Shown here in pieces: positions 10,461-20,859 of a stretch of 64,000 nt of DNA; the first letter of the stretch is position 1; every line of letters begins with the position of its first letter. The translations under genes and the position numbers were made by a program. Location of the stretch: the NCBI RefSeq assembly GCF_026745355.1, contig NC_079205.1:46760027-46824026 (forward strand). Direction: 5' to 3'. The notes beneath the pieces are model-generated. The model made no database searches. It was not told the origin of the DNA and saw nothing but the letters and a program-made list of their open reading frames with translations. The DNA is from Beta vulgaris subsp. vulgaris. Taxonomy: Eukaryota; Streptophyta; Magnoliopsida; Caryophyllales; Amaranthaceae.

Positions 10461-10602
10461 ATGAGTGACGATAAAATGCGCCAGAAGAACTTGTGTTAGT
10501 TATTGAGGACAAATGTTGGCCCTTGATACGCATTGGTGATGATACTCGACTCCGAAAGAGTTTGGGTGTTACAAAATGTCTCATCTTAACAGATAACTTT
10601 GT

Positions 10603-10662
10603 ATCTTAAAATAGTCACTTAAATAGAAGTGGTCCATTTAAGATACAAAGTGACTATCGTCT
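10603..10662. repeat. Perfect-arm hairpin
   Basis: ACTTTGTATCTTA and TAAGATACAAAGT form an inverted pair around an AAATAGTCACTT loop region. It probably belongs to a MITE split by the Cassandra insertion. From here to 11176 the sequence is AT-rich with no supported gene. Confidence 0.5.
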
Positions 10663-12850
10663 TATAATAATTTATTGCACACTCATCTTATTTACGATTT
10701 TGTACTTTCGAAATGGGTCGGAGAATAAAACCAAGGTTACATGAGGTTATGTGCAATAGTAAATTTGTAATCAGGTATTTGTTAGTTATATACACTTGTA
10801 ATTTTTCTTTAAGAATTTTTTTTATAAAATATAAAAAGGAATTTCATAACTAATATCTTCATTAAGAAGTGGAAATTAAGTTGTACTTAGATTGGAGAAA
10901 TTACATAAAAGTAAACCAAAATTGGAAAATTGAAAAATACTCAGCATGATAAGGTAATTACATAATCAATCACTATTTTTATAATTTAATTTGATAAATA
11001 CATCATTCATTTTCTTAGTGTGAGCAATTTTCTTTTTTTTTTTTTGGGGAAAATTATTTCAAGTTATATATATAATTACGCAACTAATTTAGTTTTACAT
11101 ATATTTTTGCAGCATTGCATGCTTATTAGGCTAGTTGTATAAATTATCCCCACAAGGCCATAATATTATAACATTTTAAGAGCGTGTTCGGCAATCGTAG
11201 TTGTGGTGGTAGCTTTTAGCTGTGAGAGTAGTTGTTAGCTGTGCTAGTAGTTGTTAGTGGTTGGTGTGTAGCTGTTAGATGTCCAAGTAGCGGTATAAAA
11301 TATTGATGTTTGGTAAAAGAAGCTGTCAAAGTAGCTGTTTAAGAATAACTACTTAAAAACTCAAACAAAACTTTAACATATAATTTATACACCACTAAGA
11401 GCATCCACATTCATCAACATCCCCTTAATTTCTATCTCCTCACCTCATTCATCCACATCACTTTCCACTAACTTTATCACCCACCCGGGACCACCCTCCC
11501 CATTTCACAATTTCATACCTACATTCATTAACCTCCCCATTTACCTTATCTCTCCTACTTTTCCATACCCCACCTCCTTTTCTCTCTCCTACTTTCCACA
11601 CTCTACTAATATTAATAAAATATTTTGATTCATCATATTAATTTGAGTTTGTAACATCCCGTCCAAAACCAAGAAGAACTTAGCCTTAAGATAAGGAAAT
11701 AGTTATAATGATGGCAGCGGAAATTCAAAGAGACGGAGATGCTACTCCGAAGAGTAGAAATATGAACTATAAATAGAACGAGCCAACATAAGTAAAAGTC
11801 AACTCCAAGGTATATATATATAAAGGAAAAATGAGGTCCCATACCCTCATTCTTCAAAAAGTCTCAAAAGAGTCATAAAATCGTCAAGAAATCTCAAAAC
11901 CGAGTAAAATAACTAAACAACTGAAATATGGAGTTCCAAAACATAAGTCAAACTAGAAGTAGCTACTTATAACCATCTGCACAAAGATACAACAATTTCC
12001 ACAATCAGTGAGGAGTAACTAGCAGCTCTCCCAACTCAAATAGAAACAGATAACTTAAATAATTAGAAACAACATCAGAAAATGCATTATCAACCACCAT
12101 ACTTACCAAGAGGTACAACGATCATAACGTCAACCTAGACACTCTACTAACGCAACCAATCCCCGTCAACCATGCAACAAATGCGGTCAACGAGCTCAAA
12201 CACAACAGACCATACCGTCTATGAGTAGACTCATTGGACCATGCCGCCCAATGCCTACGTTGCATATTCAAGGAACTATACCGCCCTTTTCGAATAGCCT
12301 GCATATTCGAGGAACCATACCGCCCTTTTCGAATAGCTATATTACTACGGATCATACCACCCGTAGGGAACCAATGGACCATACCCCCAAGGTTAAGTAA
12401 CCAAATCCTAGGACCATGCCGCCCTTAAGATAACAACTCAAGTTCCTAGAACCATACCGTTCTAAGGATTTCCTAATGAAGACCTCTAGAACCATACCGT
12501 TCCTAGAGTTACTATTTCCAACAACGTGCAATCATACAAGACAAGCACACATCAATCAAATCCAACCGTCAATATGAACAAGTTATGAGCGTAACTCAAC
12601 CAATCTTACCTATCAAGGTTCCAACATGAGTTTGCATAGCCAACACTAACAACCCGCACGTTTCAAGACTCAAAACCAATAGTTACCCATCACATAAGGA
12701 CACATACCCTTAACGTAATACTTAAACCACCCAAAGATTACTCAAACATCCTTAGCATACTTACCTAAGACCAACCAAGCAAAGACACACAAGCTGTAAG
12801 CCAAAAAGGAAATAAAAACACAGCAGCACGACCCAGGGGACAGACCACCC

Positions 12851-12947
12851 GTCGCGAGGTGCGACGAGCATCGCGGGTCGCGACTGGCAGCTGTCGCGAG
12901 TCGCGACGAGGCTCGCGAGTCGCGACGAGGCTCGCGAGTCGCGAGCA
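12851..12947. repeat. GC-rich tandem repeat in the solo LTR
   Basis: About five copies of a ~20-bp unit built on CTCGCGAGTCGCGACGAGG. It is strongly GC-rich in an AT-rich window. The arginine-rich ORFs in several frames here come from the repeat. Confidence 0.8.
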
Positions 12948-13082
12948 GCCTTCTGCCGTGGCTTGCGAGCTTCGTTCGCTCGCCCACGAAAGCTCCTCCG
13001 AGGCTTGCTCCAGCCATCCACGCCTACTCCAACCTCCCTTTACCCCCACACTCACACCAAACACCCTCGTATCATCCATGAC

Positions 13083-13245
13083 TCACCAACAACAACAACA
13101 ATAACAAAAACAACAACAACCTACTCCAACACCAACAACAACGACAATAACAACAACACACAACTCCAACACCACCAACAACGATAATAACAACAACAAC
13201 CTACTCCAACACCAACAACAACGACAATAACCACAACAAACTCCA
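13083..13245. repeat. CAA-rich tandem repeat
   Basis: CAACAACAACAATAAC runs alternate with CTCCAACACCAACAACAACG, giving roughly three ~60-bp higher-order units. No coding function supported. Confidence 0.75.
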
Positions 13246-15443
13246 TCAATCACCACAATAACACCCAAGAGTCCAAGACACAAGCAAGCAATTCAACCCA
13301 AAAGCACAACCACAACATTCTAAGAGAAACAACAATTTGACAAGTGCTAACAACAAGTTTGTAGTAGTATTTCCAATCACGAATCAACATCATCAACTAT
13401 GAAACTACAAGAAACTTTAACCATACAATCTTCTAAGTTCCACCTAACATGATACTACTTTCTCTAACGCATTTCTAACAACCTAAGTTCAATATCTATA
13501 CTCTACCGAACTAGAATAACGCTAGTTACCTTTTTCTTGGGAAGATTCATAGTAGAAAGGTTCCAAGTACTCTAGAAGTCTTGAGAAATATCACCACTTC
13601 CGCCTCCTATGAACACAATCGCAACGAACTCAACACGTGCTTGAAACCGGTGCAAATATGGCTTGAAATCAAGTGACAAATAACTGATTTTTGTGTGAGA
13701 AATGTGGATGAAAAACAAAAGCTCTTCCTCTCCCTATTTCCTTGAAAATGGCGTGTGAAATGGAGTAACAAGGAAGAGTTTTTCTGATTTTTATTTTCAG
13801 AAAAAGAAGATGAAAGGATGGTGATTAAAAGGGGCATTAAGCAAGGTAAGTGAAGAGATTGACCTTTGGTTATCGCAACGTTACGAAGGGTCAAATAAGT
13901 CGTTCAAACTCTTCGTATAACATGGCACAATATCAGAATTTTCGGACCTCCCTAAACAAATAATATAATGTACGAAAGATAATACTAGTACAATGTACGT
14001 CCCAGGCACCAAGTAAAACGTTCAAAAATAATATGTATAAGTATATGTTTTCCAAACTAAAAATTATTATTACCACGTAATATAAATATACACGTATTAT
14101 ACTACCACATTATACACTCGGCACACGCAAAAGTACTACATTGTCCGTTTCATAAAAAAAAATGCAAACAACTATATAATACGACTAACACAATGCCACA
14201 TAAATACGACGTACATTATAACCTCTGCACAAAGTTAATTAAAATAACGTAGGTGTAAAAATATATATACATAAATATATATACTTTCCGAAAATAATTT
14301 AATAGAAATATAATTTATCACATCAGATAATAATAATTAACACGCGAAAATTTCAGAGAAATTTCAGGGTGTTACAAATTTAATATTAATAAAATCAAAA
14401 TATAGTAATTATAATTATATAATTATAGATTTTTTGGAGTGTTGAAAATATATCAAGATTGGTCTCTATTTATATAGGATAAAAAAAATATGACCGTTAG
14501 TATAATTTTTTATTTATGATTATATATATAAAGTTATGACATTTTTAATAAACGGTAATATTAACGTTGTAAAGGTTTAAGCAGCAACACATGGCGTGTT
14601 GTGGTTGGTTCCTACGCTGGCGTTCCCAGCATGTGACAAATGTCACGTTTTAATTGGCACGTTGATTTTTTTTTTTTTGCAAATAAAAATCCCACATTTT
14701 GGTGGGAGTTCCAATTGACGCGGGATTATAATCCCTTTTGTTGTCCACGTGGCGACACGCCATTTGCCACCATTAAGGGATGCTTTACTCTTTATTGGTG
14801 TTCCACATTATTGGGTCACCAATCTACATTCATGGGAATGTCCGTTTTTACATTATTATTTTTTTGCAATGGGGAACCTAAAAACCCATGAATGTAGGTG
14901 CTCTAAAAGCTACCCTAAAAGCTATAAATTGTAGCTTTTGACAAACACTACTTGTACTACTAAAAGCTACTTACACCACTATCTTGTCAAACACTATTAT
15001 TTTTTCTAGTTAGTGTTTTGACCGAGTCAAGGCACTAAAAGGTACTTAAAATGCTTGTGCCGAACACATCCTAAGAGTATAACCATTGGTTGCCATTGGT
15101 TGATCCATAAATTGGATCATCAAGAAAGCTAAGAGACAATAAAACTCATTAAACAAATAGGAGAGAGAAAAAGAAAGGAGGAAAGAGAGTGTTGCTCAAA
15201 TCATTCCAACGATCTCAAAATGTCAAAGAAAAGGGGAGATCATTGCCACATGTCACAAGGGGAGAGGAGGCTCAAAATGAAGTGGGGTCCACTGTTGGTG
15301 CATGGCAACCATCCAACGCCCCTCATTTCTCCAATCTAACGGCTAGGATTATTTGTAATTGTTAACGTTGCAAATTTTTGCAACGGACATATTGTCTGTT
15401 TTTTTTTTTAAAAGAAACACCAACAGCTATATTTTTTTTTGTC

Positions 15444-15451
15444 TATAAATA
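15444..15451 (+). promoter_or_regulatory. TATA box of Harbinger ORF1
   Basis: GTCTATAAATAGAGAC, 128 bp before the ORF1 ATG at 15579. The same context is seen at 20817 and, mutated to TACAAATA, in the MITE near 20011. Confidence 0.6.
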
Positions 15452-15578
15452 GAGACTAATATTGAGCTATTTTTACACATCTTATTTTTGAGCTCATTTT
15501 GTTATTAAAGTCATATTTGTTTCCTTTCTTCATTTATCTACTCCACAAAAATAAATTCTCTCCTAATAAAAATTAGTT

Positions 15579-16844
15579 ATGGACCCCAAAATCGGTACAA
15601 AAAAACCCTCAAAAATCCAAAAGACCTCAACAACCTCACATTAATCCAAGTTTTCAATCGCCTAGTTCCCAAATTGATCTCAATTCTCAAACTAATCCAA
15701 ATTTTCATATGGGATACAACTCGGAAAACATGATTTATCTTACTCAACTTAACCAACAATTTCCACAACAGAATATGAGTTTCTCAAATACACCTTGTCA
15801 CTCCCAATTTGCTCCACATTCACAAGAAAATATGTACAATTTGAATGAGAATTATCGTTATTCTTAAGATGAAACATCATTTCCTATGTCTCAACATTTC
15901 CAGCAGTCACAAGGTGAAGGGTCATTTCAGAACTTTAGTAGTTCATATTGTTCTCGAGCTGCATTAGTTGAGCGTGATGATGACAACAACGAAGAAGATA
16001 AAGGGTCGAGGAAATTCTGGATGCCATCTGAAGAAGAGGTTCTCGTGAAGGCTTGGCTAACGGTAAGCCAAGATAAAGGTAGTAATACTAAACAAACGGC
16101 ACTTATCTTCTGGACAAAAATTACTGAAATGTTTAAGGAAGTTAAGTGTTATAGAGATCGATGCTGGGAAGAAAAAATTGAAGGTTTCAAGGAGTCTGAT
16201 ATATCACCATTTGATAGAGAGTTGAGTCAATTACAAAGGCGATTGAAAAGAATACATGCAAAAGTATCCAAATTTGTTAGTGCATATGCTCATGCGGAGG
16301 CTCATCGGAAAAGTGGTGAGTCTGATGATGACGTAATGAAAACTGCATTTGCAATCCACAAAGAGGATAATAAAACATGCTTTAATAAGCTTCACTGTTG
16401 GGAAATTTTGAAGCATAGTGATGTCTGGAAGCCTATGGGAGATACTGTCAAAGCTTGCAAAAAGAAGACAGCTAATCAAGAAAGTGGCTCAAAGAGGTGG
16501 AGGATCAATGAAGCTGGCAATTACTCCACTTCAAGTGAGCCAAATACGCCAAGCAGTGGAGACCCAACTACTTCAAACGACAGATTCACCAAAAATAAAG
16601 GCAAGGAAAAGGTTTTGAACATGCCTGCAGAAGCCTTTCAAGATTTGATGGATCAAGTCCAAAACTTAAATTTGGAGAAAAACAATGAACTTCAAGTCGA
16701 GATCCAAAGGATTAATCATGAAAAGGAAAGCAAAACAGGAAGATTAACTTGGAGTTATTCAAGGTGCTTTCAGCAAGGAATGATTTAAATGAGGAAGAAC
16801 AACAACTTAAGAGAGATCGAGTTAAGGTTTTATTTTCAATGTAA
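15579..16844 (+). pseudogene. Harbinger ORF1 (Myb/SANT-like accessory protein), decayed
   Basis: In PIF/Harbinger elements ORF1 is a Myb-like DNA-binding partner of the transposase. Here it begins at ATG 15579 and shifts frame within the first codons. It runs through an N/Q-rich stretch (for example HINPSFQSPSSQIDLNSQ), meets an in-frame TAA near 15866, and stays open from 15886 with the SANT-like segment (RKFWMPSEEEVLVKAWL ... DKGSNTKQTALIFWTKI). The segment DNKTCFNKLHCWEILKHSD and the charged C-terminal coiled region follow. A second frameshift near 16745 leads to the likely true end LELFKVLSARNDLNEEEQQL and stop at 16842-16844. At least three lesions make it non-functional. Confidence 0.75.
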
Positions 16845-16932
16845 TTTTTCTGATTTTCATTTAGTAAGTTTAATGTTATTTAATATGTTTCCTATTTTTC
16901 AATGTATTTCCTATTGCAATAATGAATGCATT

Positions 16933-17140
16933 GATTTGACAATTCACTTCATATATCAGTCCATTATTACTGGAATAATAAAGACATTAAAACCATGTGA
17001 TGATTTGACATTTCACTTCATATATCAGTCCATTATTATTGGAATAATAAAGACATTGAAACCATTTGATGATTTGACAATTCACTTCATATATTAGTAC
17101 ATTATTAATGCAATATAAAGACATTGAAACCATGTGATGA
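16933..17140 (+). repeat. Three tandem copies of a ~69-bp unit
   Basis: Each unit starts GATTTGACAATTCACTTCAT and ends near GACATTGAAACCATG. It lies between ORF1 and the transposase remnant. Confidence 0.85.
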
Positions 17141-17352
17141 CCAACCTCCACGCCCTACTACTTCAACGCAAAAGACTTTAGGGACCTCTGATGAGCCCTT
17201 CGCATACGACATTAGTGAAAATCGCATACCAACTCTAGAAATATATATGAACAATAGAGGTCAAGTTCGTGACCAAGTTGTGCATATATAGACGTCTCAA
17301 AGCAGACTTCCTAGAAAATATTTGGCTTAAATTCGGGCAACATGGGGGTTAA
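17141..17352 (+). pseudogene. C-terminal remnant of a Harbinger transposase
   Basis: Short reading frames give MNNRGQVRDQVVH and, after a frame change, RLKADFLENIWLKFGQHGG followed by stop TAA at 17350-17352. This matches the usual C-terminus of plant Harbinger transposases (RD..VH..L..DL.E.IW). The catalytic DDE part is absent, which fixes the downstream side of the internal deletion. Confidence 0.6.
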
Positions 17353-17910
17353 TTCAGCTGCTACGTTTTTATTGTTATATGTAATGTAATTCTATACGCA
17401 TGTGTGATTTATATTGTTTAATGTAATATTTTATTATTATTACATTTTTCTGATTATATATTTGAATTGATAATATTAAGTTAATTACCGTATCCAATTT
17501 TGTACAACATTAATGGAATTATTTTTTACTAATAGTTTTTAATCACTAACATAAAAATTATTTACATTCAATAATCATTAATTAATTCTTAAATAACTCA
17601 TAATAAATAAAAAAGACGGGATGGGAAGGAGATTGAAGAGAGAATATATGGTGGGATATGGTAAAAGTAGGAAAGAGAATGTGAAGATCTAAAATTATAG
17701 ATCATCTATTGGGGTCAAGAAGCATAAAAATTAATTGTAGATCATGAATGAAGTGGAAGAGTGAGAAATGAATAAAGTAAAGACATTGATTCAGTGACCC
17801 TAAGGGTTGCCAACCCTCTCATTATTGAATTTTCATTGATTAGGATACATTTAAACATTATTTTTATATCTTTTCTCTCCTCATTTATTACATACGTATT
17901 AATATTTTAT

Positions 17911-18403
17911 GGGGTGTGCTATATACAACAAAATAAAAGGCTAAATACAGCAAAGCATATTAAAAGACTAACCTACCCTTTGGGGGGTCATCTATGACAA
18001 ATGACCCCGCTTTAGGGAAGTCATCTATGACAAATGATCCTGCTTTGGGGGGGTCATCTATGACAAATGACCCCCTTATATGGGCGTCATCTATGATAAA
18101 TGACTCATCCCCCATTGTAGTACATATAACCGTAATATGACAATAAATTTGAAATTTGAACAATTGAGTATTTCTCATCTTGATTCGTCACTTTCAAGTC
18201 CCAACCCATAACAAATAATGCAGAAGATTTTAATTTTTTTGGCTTGTGTGCACAAGTACTTATGGTAATGTGTTTTGCTGCACCCTTACGTACGACATTT
18301 CTTTTTTTTTTTTATTAAAAAAATTAAAATGAACCATGATTAAGTTAAGCATAATTTTAGATGCTGTATTTAGCCTTTTTTTTTGTTGTATATAGCACTT
18401 ATG
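17911..18403. mobile_element. MITE with an internal palindromic tandem repeat
   Basis: It is flanked by the 8-bp direct repeat TATTTTAT (17903-17910 and 18404-18411). Inverted ends of about 40 bp: GTGCTATATACAACAAA with GGCTAAATACAGCA on the left, and TGCTGTATTTAGCC with TTGTTGTATATAGCAC on the right. Probably hAT-derived, judging by the 8-bp duplication. Confidence 0.75.
17985..18108. repeat. Four ~35-bp repeats, each centred on GTCATCTATGAC
   Basis: GTCATCTATGAC is itself a palindrome and is followed each time by AAATGAC or a variant, with a C/G-rich spacer. The copies are adjacent without unique spacers, so this is not a CRISPR array. Confidence 0.8.
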
Positions 18404-18482
18404 TATTTTATTCTAGGAAAAAGCTATATGCAGCCCTAAGGGCTGTATATAAGAAGCTAAAAATGGAAATAAGTTGTATTAA

Positions 18483-19070
18483 TCTCTATTATATAAGGGA
18501 AGGGGGGAGCAACGGTGTCCTCTTTTGAAATGCCTATTTTTTCCCCTTCCCTTTCTAAATCAAAAAAGGAATGTCAAAATCAAGATCGACACTCAAAGAA
18601 AACTACCGAAAATTAATTTACAATAACACTCACTCACAAATCACTTAAAAGAAGAAACTTTACAAATCACTCATACAATTGAGAAAATCACGTTATAAAA
18701 TTCACGCAAATGAGTCAAATAATCAGAAAACTTTATTAAAACTAATTAAAATTAACATACAAACTAAAACTACTAACCTAGAACGTCAATACATACAAAA
18801 ACATTTACAAAAATTTACTTATAAATCACTATTCTCAAGAATCATTCACAATTAATGATGGGCCATGATAAAAAATAGAGGTATATTTGTAGTAAAATCA
18901 GTTAGAAGTTAGACAAGGAAAAAAATTATTTACTTTTTTTTATAGTGTTTCCTATATATAATATAACTTTTACATTTATTTGGACCTACCTTTTCTATAC
19001 TAGCAATTAATTATCAAGGTAAAAATGTTTATGTAAAATATCATTCAAGATTTAATTAAAGTACAACATA
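18483..19070 (+). mobile_element. Helitron 5' part without a clear 3' end
   Basis: TCTCTATTATATAAGGGAAG at 18483 is nearly identical to the 5' end of the complete Helitron at 19071, including the GGGGGGAGC and GGTGTCCTC blocks that follow. No hairpin plus CTAG was found before the next Helitron starts, so the copy appears truncated or composite. Confidence 0.5.
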
Positions 19071-19550
19071 TCTCTATTATATAAGGGAAGGGGGGAGTTA
19101 TGGTGTCCTCGAATGAAGAGACTATGTTACCCCCTTCCCATTCTAAATTACAAATTTACTTACAAATCAAAGGGGGCATCAAACAAAAATACCAAAAATA
19201 TAATTATAACAATCACTCACAAACTACAACCTATGAAAAAATTGACTTGAAATCAAAGTGTCCACTTTCTTTACAATTTATGAAGTACTGTACTTATAAT
19301 ATTAGAAATCATAAACAAATTCAATAAAATTTCTATTTTGTTCATAGAATTTAACTTTCAAAAGTAAAAAAAAAAAAAAAAAAGAATGGTGAGAGACTTA
19401 AGTGACAGAAACTAAATCAATCGAATTTTGCAACTAAAAACAATTATACTTCGTATGTCTAATGTTCGAATTTCGACTCTTATGCCGAAGAAAATCGAGT
19501 TTCTGTTTCGACAAAAAATTCAAGCATGCATCGCGTGCAAAAAATTCTAG
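19071..19550 (+). mobile_element. Non-autonomous Helitron, 480 bp
   Basis: It starts TCTCTATTATATAAGGGAAG after an A and ends with the hairpin GCATGCATCGCGTGC, then AAAAAATTCTAG before a T. Its termini match the minus-strand copy at 48845-49347 (ATCGCGTGCAAAAGAAGACTAG). A B-box-like GTTCGAATTTCGACTC lies near 19472. Confidence 0.75.
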
Positions 19551-19648
19551 TTGATCATTTATTACATCGGTTGATGCAAAAAAAATTCATAAATTCACAA
19601 CTTATTTTCATTTTAAGTAGTGTATTTACATCTTATATGCAACCCTAA

Positions 19649-20437
19649 GAGTGTGGCCAATGGTTGATCCAATTTATGGATCATGAGGAGAGAGGCAATA
19701 AAAGTCATTAAAGAAATAGGAGAGAGAAAAAAAAAGGAGAGAAGGTGGATGCTCAGATCGTTAGAACAATCTGAAGCTCCCTTGGCAAAGGTGAGTTCAT
19801 CACCACATGGCACAAGGTGAGAGGAAGATGAAAATGAAGTGACCCCCACCTCTGCTGCATGGCAAATATCCAAACTTCCTTATTTCTCCAATCTAATGGC
19901 TAGGATTGCACATAATTATTAAGGTTGCAAATTTTTACATTAGACATATTGGCAGTTTAAAAAATATTTTTTTTGTAAAAAAAAACACCAAGAACTGTAT
20001 TTTTTTTGTCTACAAATAGAGACCAATATTGAGTTATTTCTACACAACTTATTTTTGAATTCATTTTGTTGTTGAAAGTCATATTTGTTTCCTTTCATCA
20101 TTTATCCACCCCACAAAAATAAATTCTCTCCTAATAAAGATTAGTTATTTTTAATCATTAACATAAACATTATTTACATTCAATAATCATTAATTAATTC
20201 TTAAATAATTCATAATAAATAAAAAAGATGGGATGGGAAGGAGATTGAGGAGAGAGAATATAGGGTGGGGTATGGTAAAAAGTAGGAAAGATAATGTGAA
20301 GATCTAAAATTATAGATCAACTATTTGGGGTGAAGAGCTCATAAAAATCAATTGTAGATCATGAATGATGTGGAAGAGTGAGAAATTAATAAAGTAATTG
20401 ATGATCCCAAATTTAAGATCATCCATTGGCCATGCTC
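19649..20437. mobile_element. PIF/Harbinger MITE, internal deletion derivative, 789 bp
   Basis: TAA lies on both sides (19646-19648 and 20438-20440). The ends GAGTGTGGCCAATGG and CCATTGGCCATGCTC are inverted repeats. The left ~500 bp match 15075-15578 and the right ~290 bp match the last part of the 15075-17800 element. The joint falls at ...AAAGATTAGTTAT, exactly where the ORF1 start codon lies in the longer copy, so the whole coding part is removed. Confidence 0.85.
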
Positions 20438-20816
20438 TAAGAGCACCTCCAATAGGTAAAAATACCCTCCCTATATGTAATCTCTCTCCTCAAATGGGTC
20501 TCCACATGAGTGGGGTTGGTTCCCCATTTAATGAGCATGCTCTAATTCTAGGGGAGGTGCCCAAATGAAGAAGAAACCAGCAGCAAACACGTGGCTATGG
20601 GACCACTTGGGAGTCAAAAAAAATTGTACAACAGGCCGACATGCATAGACTGACGCGCCCAGTCACCCAACCAAATGCCGCCAAGTCTCTCCTTTTCCTC
20701 TTTAAAAGCAACGGTAATTTCTTAAATAGCCGTTGCATAATTTTGGCCATTTAAAATAATTCTGCTAATTAAAAAAAAATACCAACGTTCATATTTTTCA
20801 ATTGTCTATAAATAGA

Positions 20817-20824
20817 GATCAATT
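20817..20824 (+). promoter_or_regulatory. TATA box of Harbinger ORF1
   Basis: TATAAATA in TGTCTATAAATAGAGATC, a context shared with the element at 15075-17800. Confidence 0.55.
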
Positions 20825-20859
20825 ATGCCATATTTTAGATACATTCAAATTTCTCTATA

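Larger units (their letters stand above)
9801..10573 (+). mobile_element. Cassandra-type TRIM retrotransposon, complete
   Basis: It has two LTRs, at 9801-10083 and 10297-10573, both starting TGTAATACC and ending in GGGTGTTA(A/C)A, with perfect 5-bp target duplications AAATG (9796-9800 and 10574-10578). Right after LTR1 is a tRNA-Met-type primer-binding site, TGGTATAGAGC (10086-10096). Right before LTR2 is a purine tract, CAAGTGGGGG. The ~210-bp internal region codes for nothing. Both LTRs carry 5S rRNA-derived sequence, the hallmark of Cassandra. The structure depends on another element's reverse transcriptase and integrase. Confidence 0.92.
11650..14376. mobile_element. Solo LTR or LTR-like retroelement, 2.7 kb
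   Basis: It begins TGTAACATCCCGTCC and ends TTTCAGGGTGTTACA, typical plant Ty3/gypsy LTR termini. No second LTR, primer-binding site or coding domain was found. A clean 5-bp target duplication is not seen: AATTT follows the right end and also occurs at 11640-11644, but 5 bp before the left TG. Inside are several tandem repeats, including ACCATACCGCCC units at 12240-12500. Confidence 0.6.
11399..14903. mobile_element. PIF/Harbinger MITE, split by a solo LTR
   Basis: It is flanked by TAA on both sides (11396-11398 and 14904-14906). The ends are GAGCATCCACATTCATCAAC and ATGAATGTAGGTGCTC, inverted repeats with the GAGCAYC signature. It matches the uninterrupted 367-bp copy at 25618-25984 over most of its length (for example the CACATCACTTTCCACTAAC block). 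Confidence 0.8.
11183..15071. mobile_element. hAT-like element, outermost of a three-layer nest
   Basis: The ends CGTGTTCGGCA (11183) and TGCCGAACACATCC (ending 15071) are inverted repeats, flanked by the direct repeat TAAGAG (11177-11182 and 15072-15077). Subterminal AGCTTTTAGCTGTGAG-type and AAAGCTACT motifs recur on both sides. Without the inner elements it is only a few hundred bp, so it was a MITE. The duplication is shorter than the 8 bp usual for hAT, so the class is tentative. Confidence 0.55.
15075..17800 (+). mobile_element. PIF/Harbinger element with ORF1 and only a transposase remnant
   Basis: The left end GAGTATAACCATTGGTTG follows TAA (15072-15074). The right end is degenerate, with TCAGTGACCC before TAA at 17801. 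The first ~500 bp and last ~270 bp closely match both ends of the 789-bp MITE at 19649-20437, so they belong to one family. It holds a TATA box, a decayed ORF1 and the C-terminal remnant of a Harbinger transposase, but no catalytic region, so it is an internally deleted element. Confidence 0.75.
18439..19645. repeat. Foldback MITE split by Helitron insertions
   Basis: The left arm GGGCTGTATATAAGAAGC with AAATGGAAATAAGTTGT is mirrored on the right by ACAACTTATTTTCATTTT with CATCTTATATGCAACCC. The material in between is Helitron-derived. Boundaries are approximate. Confidence 0.45.

Noticed and set aside
12742..13283. Arginine/alanine-rich and glutamine/threonine-rich ORFs
   Set aside because: They arise from the GC-rich and CAA tandem repeats inside the solo LTR.
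17985..18108. CRISPR-like array
   Set aside because: Plant nuclear context, repeats adjacent without unique spacers, and located inside a MITE.
17960..18178. Minus-strand ORF with repeated SFVIDDPPKAG units
   Set aside because: It is explained by the 35-bp palindromic repeats.
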